Shown in pieces: positions 1 to 9,033 of a DNA stretch of 64,000 nucleotides. The DNA lies in NCBI RefSeq assembly GCF_019457595.1, contig NZ_CP080419.1, positions 4,154,001 through 4,218,000 on the forward strand, written 5' to 3'. Below the pieces are notes generated by a model. It did not search any database. It had not been told where the DNA came from and worked only from the letters and a program-made list of their open reading frames with translations. The stretch comes from Shewanella psychrotolerans (GTDB taxonomy: Bacteria; Pseudomonadota; Gammaproteobacteria; Enterobacterales; Shewanellaceae). Position numbers and translations under genes: made by a program. Each line of letters starts with the position of its first letter. Within the stretch, counting starts at the first letter, position 1.

Positions 1-410
1 GCCTACAAGGCCTAATAGCCGCGGTGCCGCCACTGGAGCGCCGCGCCGTGGTATTAATCGATCCCAGCTATGAGATAAAAACCGATTATCAAGAGGTGTC
101 CAAGGCGGTGATTCAAGCCCATAAACGCTTCGCCACTGGCGTGTATATGATCTGGTATCCTGTGGTGAATCGTGCACAAACCGAGTCGATGTTTGAGTTA
201 TTAAAGCAAAGTGGTATTCGTCGTCAGTTACGTATCGAACAAGCCATTAAAGCCGACAGTGATGAGTTTGGCATGACAGCCGCCGGCCTATGGGTCATTA
301 ACCCACCTTGGCAGCTCGATGAAATAGCACAAACCACACTCGATTATCTTGGCCCACTGCTAAACCAAGGTGGTGGCTCGACTCAGGTAACATGGGAAGT
401 AGGCGAATAG
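1..410 (+). CDS. rlmJ: 23S rRNA (adenine2030-N6)-methyltransferase RlmJ, C-terminal part
   Basis: The reading frame is open from the first base of the window, so the gene starts upstream and only its last ~135 residues are seen. RlmJ methylates N6 of A2030 in 23S rRNA using S-adenosylmethionine. The visible part matches the E. coli RlmJ C-terminal half as I remember it, including LIDPxYE, KRFATGxY, WYPVV, GMTA and VINPPW. The N6-methyltransferase catalytic signature, usually DPPY, reads DPSY here. The GTG at 24 is an internal codon and not a likely start. The gene converges on the minus-strand gene ending at 415, four bases away. Confidence 0.93.
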   Translation, partial: LQGLIAAVPPLERRAVVLIDPSYEIKTDYQEVSKAVIQAHKRFATGVYMIWYPVVNRAQTESMFELLKQSGIRRQLRIEQAIKADSDEFGMTAAGLWVINPPWQLDEIAQTTLDYLGPLLNQGGGSTQVTWEVGE

Positions 411-414
411 GCCG

Positions 415-777
415 CTAAAAAAATGCCTCGCAGGGAGTGCCTTGGTGATAGCTCACCTGCCAACGCTCTCCCTCATATTTCCACAAGGACGTTCGCAATG
501 AATAGCGTTTATCCAGCTCGTTGACAGGCTTAAAACTTGCGCGATAGGTCAACTGAGCTAAATCATGGCTCAATAGGCGATAGTTAATATCAAATATGTT
601 AAAGGTTGGCGCTTTCTGTTGTGGTAAGTGCAGTAACACTTCCGCTTTACCAAAGCTAACACCCGCAGTGCCAATCTCAATAAACTCATCATGAACAAGC
701 TGTTGGAGTGCCGAAACGCTGGAACGCACCTCTGGGGTTAATAGTGCAAGCTCTAACTCTATAATGGTTTGCTTCAT
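415..777 (-). CDS. NTF2-like / DUF4440-type small protein
   Basis: A 120-residue protein with no signal peptide. The pattern of an N-terminal helix (ELELALLTPEVRSSVSAL), a short hydrophobic core and a final strand pair ending in LWKYEGERWQVSYHQGTP is typical of the SnoaL/NTF2-like DUF4440 family of small alpha+beta barrels. Many members have no assigned substrate, and I cannot give one here. It lies 6 bp downstream of the transglycosylase gene on the same strand, so it is probably the last gene of the LemA operon. The family call is by general resemblance. Confidence 0.7.
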   Translation of the reverse strand: MKQTIIELELALLTPEVRSSVSALQQLVHDEFIEIGTAGVSFGKAEVLLHLPQQKAPTFNIFDINYRLLSHDLAQLTYRASFKPVNELDKRYSLRTSLWKYEGERWQVSYHQGTPCEAFF

Positions 778-783
778 CCCTGA

Positions 784-1521
784 CTACCCCACTTTTTGAT
801 AGCGCTTGAGTAAGATCTTAACCCTTTTCACATAGGCTTGAGTTTCAGGATAGGGCGGTATTCCATTATACTGGGTTACCGTTGTTGGACCTGCATTATA
901 AGCAGCGCAAGCGAGCTCAACATCGCCATCGAATCTGACCAACATTTGCGCTAAATAACGCGCACCACCATCAATATTTTCAGCAGGTTGATAAGGATTA
1001 CTCACCCCCATATCCTTGGCGGTATCTGGCATTAATTGCATCAAGCCCATGGCACCACGGCGAGACAATGCCGTTGCATTGAACGCTGACTCGGCATGGA
1101 TAACTGCTCGAATAAGTGCAGGATCAAGTTTGTGAATCTTAGCGGCATGTCGAATAATCTCATCATAAGCGACGCTGAACAGTGGCATGTTTTGCCAGTT
1201 TAAATCTGAGTCAGGCTTACATGCGTAACAGTCGTAAAGCAGCACTCTAAAATCATCTTTGCTTGGTGCGTGATCGGCAAATACCACCACGCCATTGCTT
1301 TGGGTATATTGGTAAACCTTGAGCTTGTCGCCTTGAAATTGCGCCTTAACATGGGCTTCGGTGGGGGCATCGCTATTGGTCAATATTTTACTATTGGAAT
1401 AGGTCGCCTTGTAATGGGGCTTTGTCGTTTGCGTCTCTTGCGCCCATGCCTGCGTTGTCGCAAACAACAACGACAACATCCAGCAGACTACAGCCAATAA
1501 ACGATGACGTGCGAGTTTCAT
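784..1521 (-). CDS. Secreted lytic transglycosylase (SLT domain)
   Basis: A 245-residue protein with a clear signal peptide (basic start, hydrophobic core, cleavage near AWA-Q at about residue 27). Residues ~125-235 form an SLT/goose-lysozyme-like domain: IHAESAFN with the expected catalytic Glu144, then GAMGLMQLMPDTA, GGARYLAQML and AAYNAG. Such enzymes cleave peptidoglycan between MurNAc and GlcNAc, forming 1,6-anhydro ends, in the periplasm. The ~95 residues before the domain carry a Cys pair (CYAC). The start ATG shares one base with the stop of the DUF3137 gene (TAATG), indicating translational coupling in one operon. Confidence 0.92.
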   Translation of the reverse strand: MKLARHRLLAVVCWMLSLLFATTQAWAQETQTTKPHYKATYSNSKILTNSDAPTEAHVKAQFQGDKLKVYQYTQSNGVVVFADHAPSKDDFRVLLYDCYACKPDSDLNWQNMPLFSVAYDEIIRHAAKIHKLDPALIRAVIHAESAFNATALSRRGAMGLMQLMPDTAKDMGVSNPYQPAENIDGGARYLAQMLVRFDGDVELACAAYNAGPTTVTQYNGIPPYPETQAYVKRVKILLKRYQKVG

Positions 1522-2531
1522 TACAATCCAATATCTTGATCGAGTTTCAGTACTTCAATCATAGCAAACAGCTGCTTCATCTCGCGGTTTATTTGACTAA
1601 ACTCATACTCAAATGTCGCGCCATGAAAAATTGAACCTAGCTCAAAGCGATTATCGCGACTGGCGAGCATGATCAATAGCTTATCTTCATAAAATGCACA
1701 CTGGATCTTGCCCGAAAACATCGCCGCTAACGCTTGTAAGCGCTCCATAAATCCTACGGTTAATAGGTAACGCGCCTCAATCTGATCGGTAGAAAAAACA
1801 TCAAACTGTTTCTCAAACCGCGGATCTTCGAGCTTTACTCGAGTAAGCCCCTTAAAAGAGTCGGATAGAAAATTGATCAAGCCACCACGATTTTTTACCA
1901 CGACGGTATGGCCTTTAAATCCTTTGTGGCTGCTTAACTGCACCATAACGCCACGAAACACAGTTTCTGTTTCGGTACGTTTATCGCGGCGAACCTCTTT
2001 GGTGAGTTGTAACTCATTGATGACAATTTCAACCCCTTTATGCGTCCCCTGAACATAGTCATCGAAATGGGCATCATCATAATGGGGTAATAACTTGGAA
2101 CGTTTAAGTACCGACATACTCATGTGATGAGTCGGGCTAAAGATATAATCGCTGCCAAAATACTTAAAAATTTTTGGAAAGACTTGCTGCTTAACGTCAC
2201 TTTTATAGCGCTTTATCGGCCGTAAACACCACCATATCAGGGGCAATGCGGGCAATAAAAAAAACAGCCATGGCACATCGATATAATGGCGAGTGCTATA
2301 CAAGAACACCACAAAAGCCAACCCCAATAGCATCGCGAAACTAGTATAGATCCTCTGTCGCAACGCTTTAAGACTAGCGATACGATGATTTTCAAATTTT
2401 CGAGTTAATGGCTCAATATGCTCGGCATAATGAGCCTTAAACTGCTCGAGTTCATTAGATGCTGCCTGCAAACGCTGAGGCTGACGCTTCGCCTTGATTG
2501 GCGCGCCAAAAATAAAGCTGATGATGTTCAT
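1521..2531 (-). CDS. DUF3137 membrane protein (LemA partner)
   Basis: A 336-residue protein. A charged N-terminal helix (~20-60) is followed by two adjacent membrane segments (about 64-80 and 87-104) and a cytoplasmic domain containing a GVMVQL-type core, as in the DUF3137 family. Members are commonly encoded beside LemA and have no established biochemical role. Here the gene lies 23 bp downstream of lemA and overlaps the transglycosylase gene by one base. That arrangement suggests an envelope function, but this is inference. Confidence 0.85.
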   Translation of the reverse strand: MNIISFIFGAPIKAKRQPQRLQAASNELEQFKAHYAEHIEPLTRKFENHRIASLKALRQRIYTSFAMLLGLAFVVFLYSTRHYIDVPWLFFLLPALPLIWWCLRPIKRYKSDVKQQVFPKIFKYFGSDYIFSPTHHMSMSVLKRSKLLPHYDDAHFDDYVQGTHKGVEIVINELQLTKEVRRDKRTETETVFRGVMVQLSSHKGFKGHTVVVKNRGGLINFLSDSFKGLTRVKLEDPRFEKQFDVFSTDQIEARYLLTVGFMERLQALAAMFSGKIQCAFYEDKLLIMLASRDNRFELGSIFHGATFEYEFSQINREMKQLFAMIEVLKLDQDIGL

Positions 2532-2554
2532 GAGTCCCCGTCAGATAGCCAATT

Positions 2555-3121
2555 TTACAGAAAATCGGCAGCATCCACAGGGGCTCTAGATGCTTCATCT
2601 GCTTCATAAAATGGCATCACTTTAACATTTGCCATCGACGCAATAATCGAACCAGGAAAGATTTCGACAGCGGTATTTAGGTCTGACACCGCCGCATTGT
2701 AGAAACGCCTTGCTGCGGAGATATGCTCCTCAACCTCATTGTAAGTCTGCATCGCATGCAGCATGGTATTGTCAGACTTAAGCTCAGGATAGTTTTCAAC
2801 ATTCACCATCAACTGACCCATTTTGCTATTCAACTGTTCGGCAGCAACCAGATGATCTTTAATCGCTTGGGGATCATTGAGATCATAACCTGCGGTAACC
2901 TGAGTCCTAAGCGAGGTGATCTCAGTCAGAAGCGATTTTTCATGCTCCATAAACTTTTTAGCAATTTTAAGAATATTGGGGATCAGATTAGCGCGTTTTT
3001 TTAGCTGAACATCAATGCCTGATAATGCCTCTCGACCCACATTACGCTTCTTGATAAGGCTGACATACCAAAGGTAAGCAATCATGACCGCTATACCTAA
3101 ACCTAATAGTAACCCTTGCAT
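2555..3121 (-). CDS. lemA: LemA family protein
   Basis: A 188-residue protein with an N-terminal membrane anchor (about 2-22), then the conserved LemA opening (RNVGREALSGIDVQLKKR, then NLIPN) and long helices. The motif near the end (NTAVEIFPGSIIA) is also typical. LemA proteins have a short extracytoplasmic N-terminus and a cytoplasmic helical bundle, and their molecular role is not settled. The gene heads a minus-strand operon lemA-DUF3137-transglycosylase, possibly including the DUF4440 gene. Its promoter should lie just above 3121, but I do not see convincing -35/-10 boxes. Confidence 0.92.
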   Translation of the reverse strand: MQGLLLGLGIAVMIAYLWYVSLIKKRNVGREALSGIDVQLKKRANLIPNILKIAKKFMEHEKSLLTEITSLRTQVTAGYDLNDPQAIKDHLVAAEQLNSKMGQLMVNVENYPELKSDNTMLHAMQTYNEVEEHISAARRFYNAAVSDLNTAVEIFPGSIIASMANVKVMPFYEADEASRAPVDAADFL

Positions 3122-3489
3122 CGTTATTTCCTTCTATAATGCTTTAATTTGTCCAGTGACGCTTTAGCTGCTCACCTTCTCTGATTTTAATAAATATTTC
3201 CAGCTATTTATCTTCTTGAGCTAGGGCGATTTACCTTATTGGCTCAGGATTGATAGCGATGACTTCTTAATCACATTTAAGTAACTGCAACGTAAAACCA
3301 CATTTTAAACCCAACTAAAAAGCAATTTAACCGCCCTACCCATTAAATTTAAAAACAATAGCAAATTAGGCTTTTAAAATAAGAAAAATAAAATATAAAG
3401 CAATATATAACAAAGACATAAAAAATAGACAAAAGAAATAAAAAAAGAAAAGCCGAAAATAAACGGCTTAAAACTGAAAGTTAAACAGA
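3122..3489. other. A-rich intergenic region, no gene seen
   Basis: No convincing ORF on either strand. From about 3340 to 3475 the plus strand is extremely A-rich. A small dyad (AGCCG at 3451-3455 with CGGCT at 3464-3468) is followed on the minus strand by a T-rich run, so it could act as a weak minus-strand terminator. No minus-strand gene precedes it, so I give it little weight. Confidence 0.5.
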
Positions 3490-3681
3490 TAAAATAGGCA
3501 CCCAGAAGGCCCAGAGCTAGATAACGACCATAAGGATGAGAAATATAGATAAAAGGCCATATGGTCGTCTGTTCAGCTCATATACAGCCTAATTAGCTTA
3601 TAGTGATGTTATTGAAGTAACAGACACTTGTTAGCCCATACCATTTTGCCTCCTATCTCCCCTAGATAGGAGGTTTTTTTT
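3490..3681 (+). ncRNA. Candidate small RNA ending in a strong terminator
   Basis: No ORF is present, but the segment ends in a perfect intrinsic terminator (3649-3681) with no plus-strand gene upstream to use it. Upstream is a long-range stem: ACGACCATA at 3524-3532 pairs exactly with TATGGTCGT at 3560-3568 across 27 bases. A stem-loop followed by a terminator is what an independently transcribed small RNA looks like. The 5' end is a guess, and I cannot identify a promoter or assign a known family. Confidence 0.35.
3649..3681 (+). terminator. Strong rho-independent terminator
   Basis: Perfect 10-bp stem, CCTCCTATCT (3649-3658) with AGATAGGAGG (3664-3673), a 5-base loop, then eight T. It acts on the plus strand only. 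No coding gene lies upstream on that strand within the gap. Confidence 0.85.
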
Positions 3682-3841
3682 ACTCATTTTCTATTGATAG
3701 CACTCAAAACCACGATCTGTCATCGAACTCGCTCCTTGTTCAGTAAACATACAGCATTAATGGCATATTCTTTTAATTAACCAAACAACAGACATTATCA
3801 ACCCCCGTTTGTCAATTGGTTCAATCATCATCCTTTTTTAG

Positions 3842-3872
3842 GCCCATTCAGATTTGAATTGGGCTTTTTTTT
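3842..3872 (+). terminator. Second rho-independent terminator in the same gap
   Basis: GCCCA+TTCA (3842-3850) pairs with TGAA+TGGGC (3855-3864) with one bulged T, followed by eight T (3865-3872). It lies ~170 bp after the first terminator and ~140 bp before the AbgT gene, again with no annotated plus-strand gene before it. It could terminate a second short transcript from 3682-3841 or be a leader attenuator. Confidence 0.7.
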
Positions 3873-4013
3873 ATCCAAACTCACTCAAAACGCCCCCAAA
3901 TTAGCAAATTAAGCTTCAGTTAAAGCTCTTACTTCATCATTAACGGCTAACTCGGAAATACCGAGTGCTAACTATAAATAAGGTCCCAAGAGGCCGATAT
4001 TGAAGGAAGAGTC

Positions 4014-5630
4014 ATGAGCCTTAACCAGCAAGATAACCTTGCGGTGTCAAACAAAAACGCCAACTCACCGCCACCACAGAGTGGTCTATTTGTTCGATTC
4101 TTAAATGTCGTCGAACGTCTTGGTAACCTACTCCCCCACCCTATCACTCTGTTTGCTTTATTCTGTTTAGCCGTGATCGTCATCAGTGGTATAGCGGGTT
4201 ATTTTGAGCTCACCGTAAACGATCCTCGTCCAGTAGGGGCTCCTGGGCGAAGCGCCGACGGATTAATCCATGTGGTGAGCTTAATGAATGGTGAAGGTTT
4301 GCGGATGATCGTCTCAAACCTAGTTACTAACTTTACTGGTTTTACACCACTAGGTACTGTGCTGGTTGCGCTCCTTGGGGTCGGCATAGCAGAACGTTCT
4401 GGGCTATTGTCAGCAGCAATGCGCTCGTTAGTTATGGGCGCATCGAAGCGCTTGGTCACCTTAACCGTGGTTTTTGCAGGTATTGTCTCCAATACTGCTG
4501 CCGAACTGGGTTATGTGGTGCTAATTCCAATGGCCGCACTGATTTTCCACTCTTTAGGACGACATCCTCTCGCTGGACTTGCCGCTGCATTTGCTGGGGT
4601 ATCGGGCGGCTACAGCGCCAATTTGCTGCTAGGTACGGTCGATCCATTATTGTCAGGGATCACCGAAGCCGCCGCACAGATGATCGATCCAGAATACTTA
4701 GTTGGCCCAGAGGTTAACTGGTACTTTATGTTTGCCTCAACCTTTGTGATCACCGCACTTGGGGCATTAGTAACCGAAAAAATTGTCGAGCCTAAACTGG
4801 GAAAATACGATCCTAGTGAAGCGAACATTGACCTTAGCGCCCAGAAAATGGATGGCGTAACCGCCATCGAGAAGCGAGGGCTTAAAGCGGCTGGCATCGC
4901 AATTTTGGTCTTAGGTGCGATTTTGGCACTGACGGTGGTTCCTGAAAACGGGCCGCTGCGCAACCCAGACACAGGTCTCGTTGCCGGCTCTCCGTTTCTA
5001 AAGGGAATTGTTGCCTTTATCTTTATCTGTTTTGCTATTCCTGGTTTGGTTTACGGCAAAGTTGTCGGCACGATGAAGCGTGATAAAGACGTGATCGATG
5101 CCATGTCACACAGCATGAGCACCATGGGGATGTATATTGTGTTGGTATTCTTTGCCTCGCAATTTGTCGCCTTTTTTAAATGGACCAATCTTGGAGCGGT
5201 ACTAGCCGTAACTGGCGCAGACGCTTTAAATGCCATTGGTCTAACTGGGCCACTAGTATTTCTGCTGTTTATTATGATGTGCGGCTTTATCAACCTAATG
5301 CTAGGCAGTGCATCGGCACAATGGGCCGTTACCGCGCCTATTTTTGTCCCTATGCTGATGCTAGTCGGTTATGCCCCCGAAACGATTCAGGCGGCCTATC
5401 GAATAGGTGATTCGGTAACTAATCTCATCACGCCAATGATGAGCTACTTTGGTCTGATTCTGGCTGTCGCCTCTCAATATAAAAAGAACCTTGGGATCGG
5501 CACTTTGGTGGCAACCATGCTGCCCTATTCGATAGTGTTCTTTATCGGTTGGACCTGCTTTTTCTTCTTATGGGTATTCGCCTTAGGTCTGCCCGTTGGA
5601 CCTGGCGCTGCAACTTATTACACGCCATAA
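4014..5630 (+). CDS. AbgT family transporter
   Basis: A 538-residue inner-membrane protein with about 11-13 hydrophobic segments. It shows AbgT-family signatures: GNLLPHPITLFALFCL near the start, the SNTAAELGYVVL segment, GGYSANLLLGTVDPLL and the late GDSVTNLITPMMSYF stretch. Relatives include E. coli AbgT (p-aminobenzoyl-glutamate uptake) and Neisseria MtrF (proton-driven efflux of p-aminobenzoate or sulfonamides). Substrate and direction cannot be read from sequence. The gene is monocistronic, closed by a strong terminator, and converges on a LysR gene that may regulate it (inference). Confidence 0.93.
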   Translation: MSLNQQDNLAVSNKNANSPPPQSGLFVRFLNVVERLGNLLPHPITLFALFCLAVIVISGIAGYFELTVNDPRPVGAPGRSADGLIHVVSLMNGEGLRMIVSNLVTNFTGFTPLGTVLVALLGVGIAERSGLLSAAMRSLVMGASKRLVTLTVVFAGIVSNTAAELGYVVLIPMAALIFHSLGRHPLAGLAAAFAGVSGGYSANLLLGTVDPLLSGITEAAAQMIDPEYLVGPEVNWYFMFASTFVITALGALVTEKIVEPKLGKYDPSEANIDLSAQKMDGVTAIEKRGLKAAGIAILVLGAILALTVVPENGPLRNPDTGLVAGSPFLKGIVAFIFICFAIPGLVYGKVVGTMKRDKDVIDAMSHSMSTMGMYIVLVFFASQFVAFFKWTNLGAVLAVTGADALNAIGLTGPLVFLLFIMMCGFINLMLGSASAQWAVTAPIFVPMLMLVGYAPETIQAAYRIGDSVTNLITPMMSYFGLILAVASQYKKNLGIGTLVATMLPYSIVFFIGWTCFFFLWVFALGLPVGPGAATYYTP

Positions 5631-5646
5631 CAGGTAATAAAATGGC

Positions 5647-5674
5647 AACGCCGGATTATCTCCGGCGTTTTTTA
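5647..5674 (+). terminator. Terminator after AbgT gene
   Basis: Perfect 9-bp stem, AACGCCGGA (5647-5655) with TCCGGCGTT (5661-5669), loop of five, then a T run on the plus strand. It abuts the 3' end of the convergent LysR gene. Confidence 0.9.
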
Positions 5675-6544
5675 TAGCAAAGTTTTAATCACACCAATCA
5701 CCGAACTAACTCGTTTAGGCAGCGCTGATTGACGTCGGTAACACAGGTAAAGTGGTTCGCTCACCGCGACATCGAGTGCGTAAGCACGAATAAGATCTTG
5801 CCTCGCAAACGCCTCAACCGCATAGGCGGGTAACACAGTAAAACCTAACCCTCGGCTGACGGGCTCTAAAATCAAACTAATTTGATTAGAAAACCCCTTC
5901 GACGGCAACTGTCCACTGTGTTGATACTCACTATAGTTAGCACCGAGTAACAAATTAGCATGATGAGCACCATCTGGATGATCGATAAAACCCAGTGCTT
6001 GCAACGCTTCCCAGCTAGATGACTTATGTTTCGCGGGCAGCACCAGTAGTAGTTGCTCTTCACCAATCAACTGGCTGTATACTTCTGGTAAAGTCGGTTT
6101 ACGGGTCATCAAGCCAATATCGGTATCAAAACGGCTAATCGCTTCTTCAACGCCAGCATTGGATGTAAAGCGATAATCTAAGGTCAACTGATCATGTTCA
6201 AGTTGAAGATCGAGCAGCTCTGCATAGAGTTTTAAGCCTATGCTCCCAGGCGACATTAACCGCACTAGTCCTGCAAAAGGAGGATCGAGAGTCACAGTTT
6301 GCTGCAACTGCTCAAGCGCCAATAAAACCGTTTGCCCTTGCTGATACAATTTATGCCCCGCATCGGTAAGGGAAAACTGCTTGCCCTCACGCACTAACAG
6401 GAGGGTGTCGAGTTGCTCCTCTAACTTACGAATATGTTGACTGACCCCAGACTGGGTCATATAGAGCCGCTCAGCAGTGCGAGTAAAATGACCAAGCTCA
6501 ACCAGCGTACAGAAGCTACGTAACCAGATTGGATTTATCATCAC
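5672..6544 (-). CDS. LysR family transcriptional regulator
   Basis: A 290-residue protein with the standard LysR layout. The N-terminal winged helix-turn-helix (about 1-65) includes FTRTAERLYMTQSGVSQHIR, followed by a periplasmic-binding-protein-like effector domain (~90-290). Two ATG codons stand at the start, and either is possible. The gene is convergent with the AbgT transporter and lies downstream of prlC on the minus strand, separated from it by a strong terminator. It is probably transcribed alone. Target and inducer are unknown, with the neighbouring transporter the obvious candidate. Confidence 0.93.
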   Translation of the reverse strand: MMINPIWLRSFCTLVELGHFTRTAERLYMTQSGVSQHIRKLEEQLDTLLLVREGKQFSLTDAGHKLYQQGQTVLLALEQLQQTVTLDPPFAGLVRLMSPGSIGLKLYAELLDLQLEHDQLTLDYRFTSNAGVEEAISRFDTDIGLMTRKPTLPEVYSQLIGEEQLLLVLPAKHKSSSWEALQALGFIDHPDGAHHANLLLGANYSEYQHSGQLPSKGFSNQISLILEPVSRGLGFTVLPAYAVEAFARQDLIRAYALDVAVSEPLYLCYRRQSALPKRVSSVIGVIKTLL

Positions 6545-6577
6545 GAAATGTAATCAATTTTATAGATATTGATAACA

Positions 6578-6641
6578 TTACACCAATCAGTATCAGAAAG
6601 TGATCTGCTTAGCGTGTTTTTCGGTAACTAATTTAAGGCGA
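6578..6641 (+). repeat. Dispersed intergenic repeat, copy 1
   Basis: About 64 bp that align at roughly 85% identity, with one indel, to 10393-10458. The shared core includes ACCAATCAGTA, AGAAAGTGATCT, AGCGTG, a T run and AAGG. It lies between lysR and prlC in non-coding DNA. Confidence 0.8.
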
Positions 6642-6661
6642 GTTTAATTACATCAAAATCG

Positions 6662-6702
6662 GATACAAAAATGCCAACCTAAAAGGTTGGCATTTTTGTA
6701 TC
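6662..6702 (-). terminator. Terminator after prlC
   Basis: A 19-bp perfect inverted repeat (6662-6680 with 6684-6702) and three-base loop. The inner GC-rich part (GCCAACCT) is followed on the minus strand by TTTTTG, 20-60 bases after the prlC stop at 6726. The symmetric A/T arms could also work on the plus strand. Confidence 0.9.
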
Positions 6703-6725
6703 TAACCGCAATGTTGTGAAGGAGA

Positions 6726-8765
6726 TTACGCTTGGATGCCCGAATGTCTTAGCAGGGCGTCAATCTTAGGCTCGCGGCCCATAAAGCGCTTAAATAAGGT
6801 CATCGGCTCCAAACTACCGCCCATCTCTAAGATGTTTTCTAAGAAACTGCGCCCAGTCTCAGCATTAAAGATCCCCTCCTCTTCAAAGCGAGAGAATGCA
6901 TCGGCAGATAATACTTCTGCCCATTTATAGCTGTAATAACCAGCGGCATAACCACCAGCAAAAATATGCGCAAAGCTATGCTGGAAGCGATTAAAGTCAG
7001 CAGCCTTAACCACTGCAACTTGACTTCTTACTTCATCAATTTTTTGTTGAATTTCGGCACCGACTTCAGGGTCAAACTCATGGTGCAGACGGAAATCAAA
7101 CAGCGAAAACTCAAGCTGACGCAACATCATCATGCCCGACTGGAAGTTCTTTGCAGCTAACATCTTATCTAACATCGCTTTCGGTAGCGGCTCGCTCGTT
7201 TCGAAGTGTCCAGAGATCTCAGCCAGCGCTTCCTCCTCATAACACCAGTTTTCCATAAACTGACTTGGTAGCTCTACGGCATCCCAAGGTACACCATTGA
7301 TGCCAGAGACTCCTGCAACATCAATTTGAGTCAACATATGGTGAATGCCGTGGCCAAACTCATGGAATAACGTGGTGACTTCATCATGGGTAAATAGCGC
7401 TGGCTTGCCATCAACGGGCGCATTGAAATTACAGGTTAAATAGGCAACAGGGCGCTGCAAGCCGTTAGCGGTTTGACGACGCACTCGACAGTCGTCCATC
7501 CAGGCTCCACCGCGCTTGCCTTCTCTTGCATAGAGATCGAGATAGAAACTACCTCTATGTTCACCCGTCGCATCTTTAATATGGAAAAAGCGCACATCTT
7601 TGTGCCAAGTGTCAACGCCTTTCTGCTCTTCGATACTTAAGCCAAACAAGCGCGACACAGTGTAGAACAAGCCTGACAGCACTCGATCTTCTGGGAAATA
7701 GGGACGTAAAAGCTCTTGAGAGATCTCATATCTATGATGCTTGAGCTTTTCAGCATAATAAGTGAGATCCCAAGGCGCTAGTTCAGTTACGCCATGCTGC
7801 TGTTTGGCGAATTCTGTTAGTTCTGCTAATTCAGTCTCACCTTGCGCTTTTGAGCGATCCGCTAGCTCATTTAAGAAGTCGAGCACTTGCTGTGGCGACT
7901 GCGCCATCTTAGTCGCTAACGACTTATCGGCATAACTGGCAAACCCAAGTAACTGCGCAAGTTCATGGCGTAACGCCAAGATCTCATCCATCAAGGGACC
8001 ATTATCAAACTCACCCGCATTTGGCCCTTGATCAGACGCGCGAGTCACAAAGGCTCTATAACACTCCTCTCGTAACTCTCGGTTATCGCTATAGGTCATT
8101 ACGGGCAAATAAGAAGGGAAATCTAACGTAAACAACCAACCTTGCTGTTCTTTGGCCGTAGCCATGGCTTTCGCTGCCGCGATAGCTGACTCTGGCAAGC
8201 CAGCAAGTTCAGACTCATCTGTGATCAACTTGGTCCAAGCTTGCGTTGCATCAAGTAACTGATTAGAGAAACTACTTGTTAGTTCAGATAAACGTTTAAC
8301 CAATTTTCCATATATTTGTTTATCATCATCGCTCAATCCTATACCTGAAAGTTCGAAATCTCGTAGGCTATGCTCGATACTCGTCTGCTGGGCTTGAGTT
8401 AAACTCGCAAACTCATCGCTGGCCTTTAATGACTTATAGGCCTCATACAACCCCTGATGCTGACCGACATAAGTGCCATACTCAGATAACAGTGGTAAGC
8501 AAGCATCATGAGCCGCACGCCATTCGTCGGTGCTAAGCACAGAGTTCATGTGTGATACGGGTGACCAAATTTGGCTAAGTTGATCATCAACTTGCTCTAA
8601 TGGTGCAATAAAGTTGTCCCAATTATATGGACCACCAGTTGCTAATACCTCATCGATTTTGCGGCGACAATTTTCAATCCCCTGCTCGACAGCTGGCTGA
8701 ATATGCTCTGGTTTTATTTGCGAAAACAGCGGTAGTTCGGCACCACTTAGCAAAGGATTACTCAT
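6726..8765 (-). CDS. prlC: Oligopeptidase A (M3 metallopeptidase)
   Basis: A 679-residue cytoplasmic zinc peptidase, almost the same length as E. coli PrlC (680). The M3 zinc motif HEFGH is at residues 468-472 (FHEFGHGIHHML), with the expected downstream Glu in the segment LPSQFMENWCYE. Oligopeptidase A degrades short peptides, including cleaved signal peptides. The start MSNPLLSGAELP fits the family. The gene is followed by its own terminator and is divergent from the outer-membrane protein gene at 9034, sharing a 268-bp spacer. Confidence 0.97.
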   Translation of the reverse strand: MSNPLLSGAELPLFSQIKPEHIQPAVEQGIENCRRKIDEVLATGGPYNWDNFIAPLEQVDDQLSQIWSPVSHMNSVLSTDEWRAAHDACLPLLSEYGTYVGQHQGLYEAYKSLKASDEFASLTQAQQTSIEHSLRDFELSGIGLSDDDKQIYGKLVKRLSELTSSFSNQLLDATQAWTKLITDESELAGLPESAIAAAKAMATAKEQQGWLFTLDFPSYLPVMTYSDNRELREECYRAFVTRASDQGPNAGEFDNGPLMDEILALRHELAQLLGFASYADKSLATKMAQSPQQVLDFLNELADRSKAQGETELAELTEFAKQQHGVTELAPWDLTYYAEKLKHHRYEISQELLRPYFPEDRVLSGLFYTVSRLFGLSIEEQKGVDTWHKDVRFFHIKDATGEHRGSFYLDLYAREGKRGGAWMDDCRVRRQTANGLQRPVAYLTCNFNAPVDGKPALFTHDEVTTLFHEFGHGIHHMLTQIDVAGVSGINGVPWDAVELPSQFMENWCYEEEALAEISGHFETSEPLPKAMLDKMLAAKNFQSGMMMLRQLEFSLFDFRLHHEFDPEVGAEIQQKIDEVRSQVAVVKAADFNRFQHSFAHIFAGGYAAGYYSYKWAEVLSADAFSRFEEEGIFNAETGRSFLENILEMGGSLEPMTLFKRFMGREPKIDALLRHSGIQA

Positions 8766-9033
8766 CTCTTATTCCTCAATAAATCGATTGATATAGACTC
8801 TAGATATGGGCAGATAGGCTGCGATTCAAGCCACTGACGATAATCAATCATAAAACCAGCACTAACAGGCTGTGATTTAAAATACTTTGATCTACTACAA
8901 GAAAATTATTAACCAAATATTTACAAACTGGTTATTGATAAGTCGATCGCAAATGCAACTCATTGCTATTTGCGTTGAAAAAAATGGTGTCTATGATTCA
9001 AAAATACCTTAGCTGAATAACGCTCTTCTAACG

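Noticed and set aside
1270..1634. Plus-strand ORFs opposite the transglycosylase and DUF3137 genes
   Set aside because: Antisense shadows of well-supported minus-strand genes, with no ribosome sites of their own.
3451..3468. Minus-strand hairpin with T-rich tail in the lemA upstream region
   Set aside because: Only a 5-bp stem and no minus-strand gene precedes it.
4199..5293. Minus-strand ORFs inside the AbgT gene
   Set aside because: Shadows of a clear membrane transporter gene.
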